A stretch of 6,869 nucleotides of DNA, taken from Bacteroidota bacterium (GTDB lineage Bacteria; Bacteroidota; Bacteroidia; Flavobacteriales; Flavobacteriaceae). Position 1 is the first letter of the stretch; every line of letters begins with the position of its first letter. Positions 6,671 to 6,869 of this stretch are shown piece after piece. The translations under genes and the position numbers were made by a program. The notes under the pieces were generated by a model. The model searched no databases. It worked only from the letters and a program-made list of their open reading frames with translations, and was not told the DNA's origin. The stretch spans positions 1 through 6,869 of the forward strand of contig JAEWKB010000181.1 of NCBI GenBank assembly GCA_023386255.1, in the 5' to 3' direction.

Positions 6671-6869
6671 CTCATATTGTGTGAGGGAATATAACGCTTA
6701 TCTCCTTGCGGCTTTGCCAGGAATAATTTGAAAGATTCTTCAATTCCGCTGCGCTGCATTCGGAATGGAAGCTCAGGCATGAGTGAAGCTTCTTCCGCCC
6801 TACTGTATTTCACGTAAAAATCAAGGAAAGGCTTTCTCGTGGAGAGAATGAAAGCGATCCGCGAGTGAG
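6671..6869. other. Intergenic DNA with imperfect inverted repeats, no supported gene
   Basis: These 199 bases after the ACP stop contain no family-like protein in any frame. A minus-strand frame stays open to the right edge, but it also runs back through the whole ACP gene and resembles nothing I know. Visible structure: arms ATTCCG and CGGAAT at 6743-6748 and 6761-6766; CTCA/TGAG around GGCA at 6773-6784, nested in GAAG...CTTC; and TCTC/GAGA around GTG near 6823-6836. A weak GGC-TTT-GCC hairpin lies near 6710-6718 without a T-tract, so no good terminator for the operon is seen. The composition recalls dispersed intergenic repeats seen in Bacteroidota genomes, but copy number cannot be judged from one window. 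Confidence 0.45.

Noticed and set aside
6472..6869. Minus-strand open frame running from the right edge through the ACP gene
   Set aside because: It is the reverse shadow of the ACP gene. Its extension through 6671-6869 has no recognisable motif and overlaps the inverted repeats. A gene on the minus strand beyond the right edge cannot be excluded, but is not shown.

Overview
The window most likely comes from a Bacteroidota genome, probably a Flavobacterium-like member of Flavobacteriales. The grounds are the gene families, the near absence of Shine-Dalgarno sites before the starts, and the moderate-to-low GC with A/T-rich intergenic DNA. This is inference from family resemblance; there is no 16S or other definitive marker here. 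All seven complete genes, the partial gene at the left edge and one gene relic lie on the + strand.

Layout. (1) Bases 1-1592 hold the C-terminal four fifths of an acetyl-CoA synthetase (acs) whose 5' end lies off the left edge. It ends at a strong hairpin-plus-T-tract terminator (1613-1642). (2) Bases 1693-6670 hold a tightly packed unidirectional gene set: a FAD-dependent oxidoreductase, a class I SAM methyltransferase, a type III polyketide synthase (T3PKS), a wrecked short-chain dehydrogenase/reductase (SDR), a FabZ-like hot-dog dehydratase, a FabF-like beta-ketoacyl synthase and an acyl carrier protein. Junctions are 1-7 bp overlaps or 2-4 bp gaps, so this is almost certainly one operon. 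(3) Bases 6671-6869 have no convincing gene and contain imperfect inverted repeats.

How the genes fit together. The FabZ-like, FabF-like and ACP genes, with the SDR that once sat among them, look like a small dedicated type II fatty-acid/polyketide chain builder (condense, ketoreduce, dehydrate on an ACP). No enoyl reductase is present in the window. The acyl chain would plausibly prime the T3PKS, which would extend and cyclise it into a resorcinol, pyrone or phloroglucinol-type ring. The methyltransferase and flavoprotein would then modify that ring. The logic resembles the srsABC phenolic-lipid operon of Streptomyces and the FAS-to-T3PKS handoff in Azotobacter ars, but with its own chain-building genes. 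The product cannot be read from the sequence.

The most notable single observation is the SDR relic at 4573-4709. A start codon overlapping the T3PKS stop begins a short SDR-like N-terminus. It is interrupted by TGA where Trp would be expected, then jumps out of frame straight to the last ~30 residues of an SDR. The Rossmann core and the catalytic Tyr-x-x-x-Lys are gone. The operon has therefore lost its own ketoreductase, while every gene around it appears intact.
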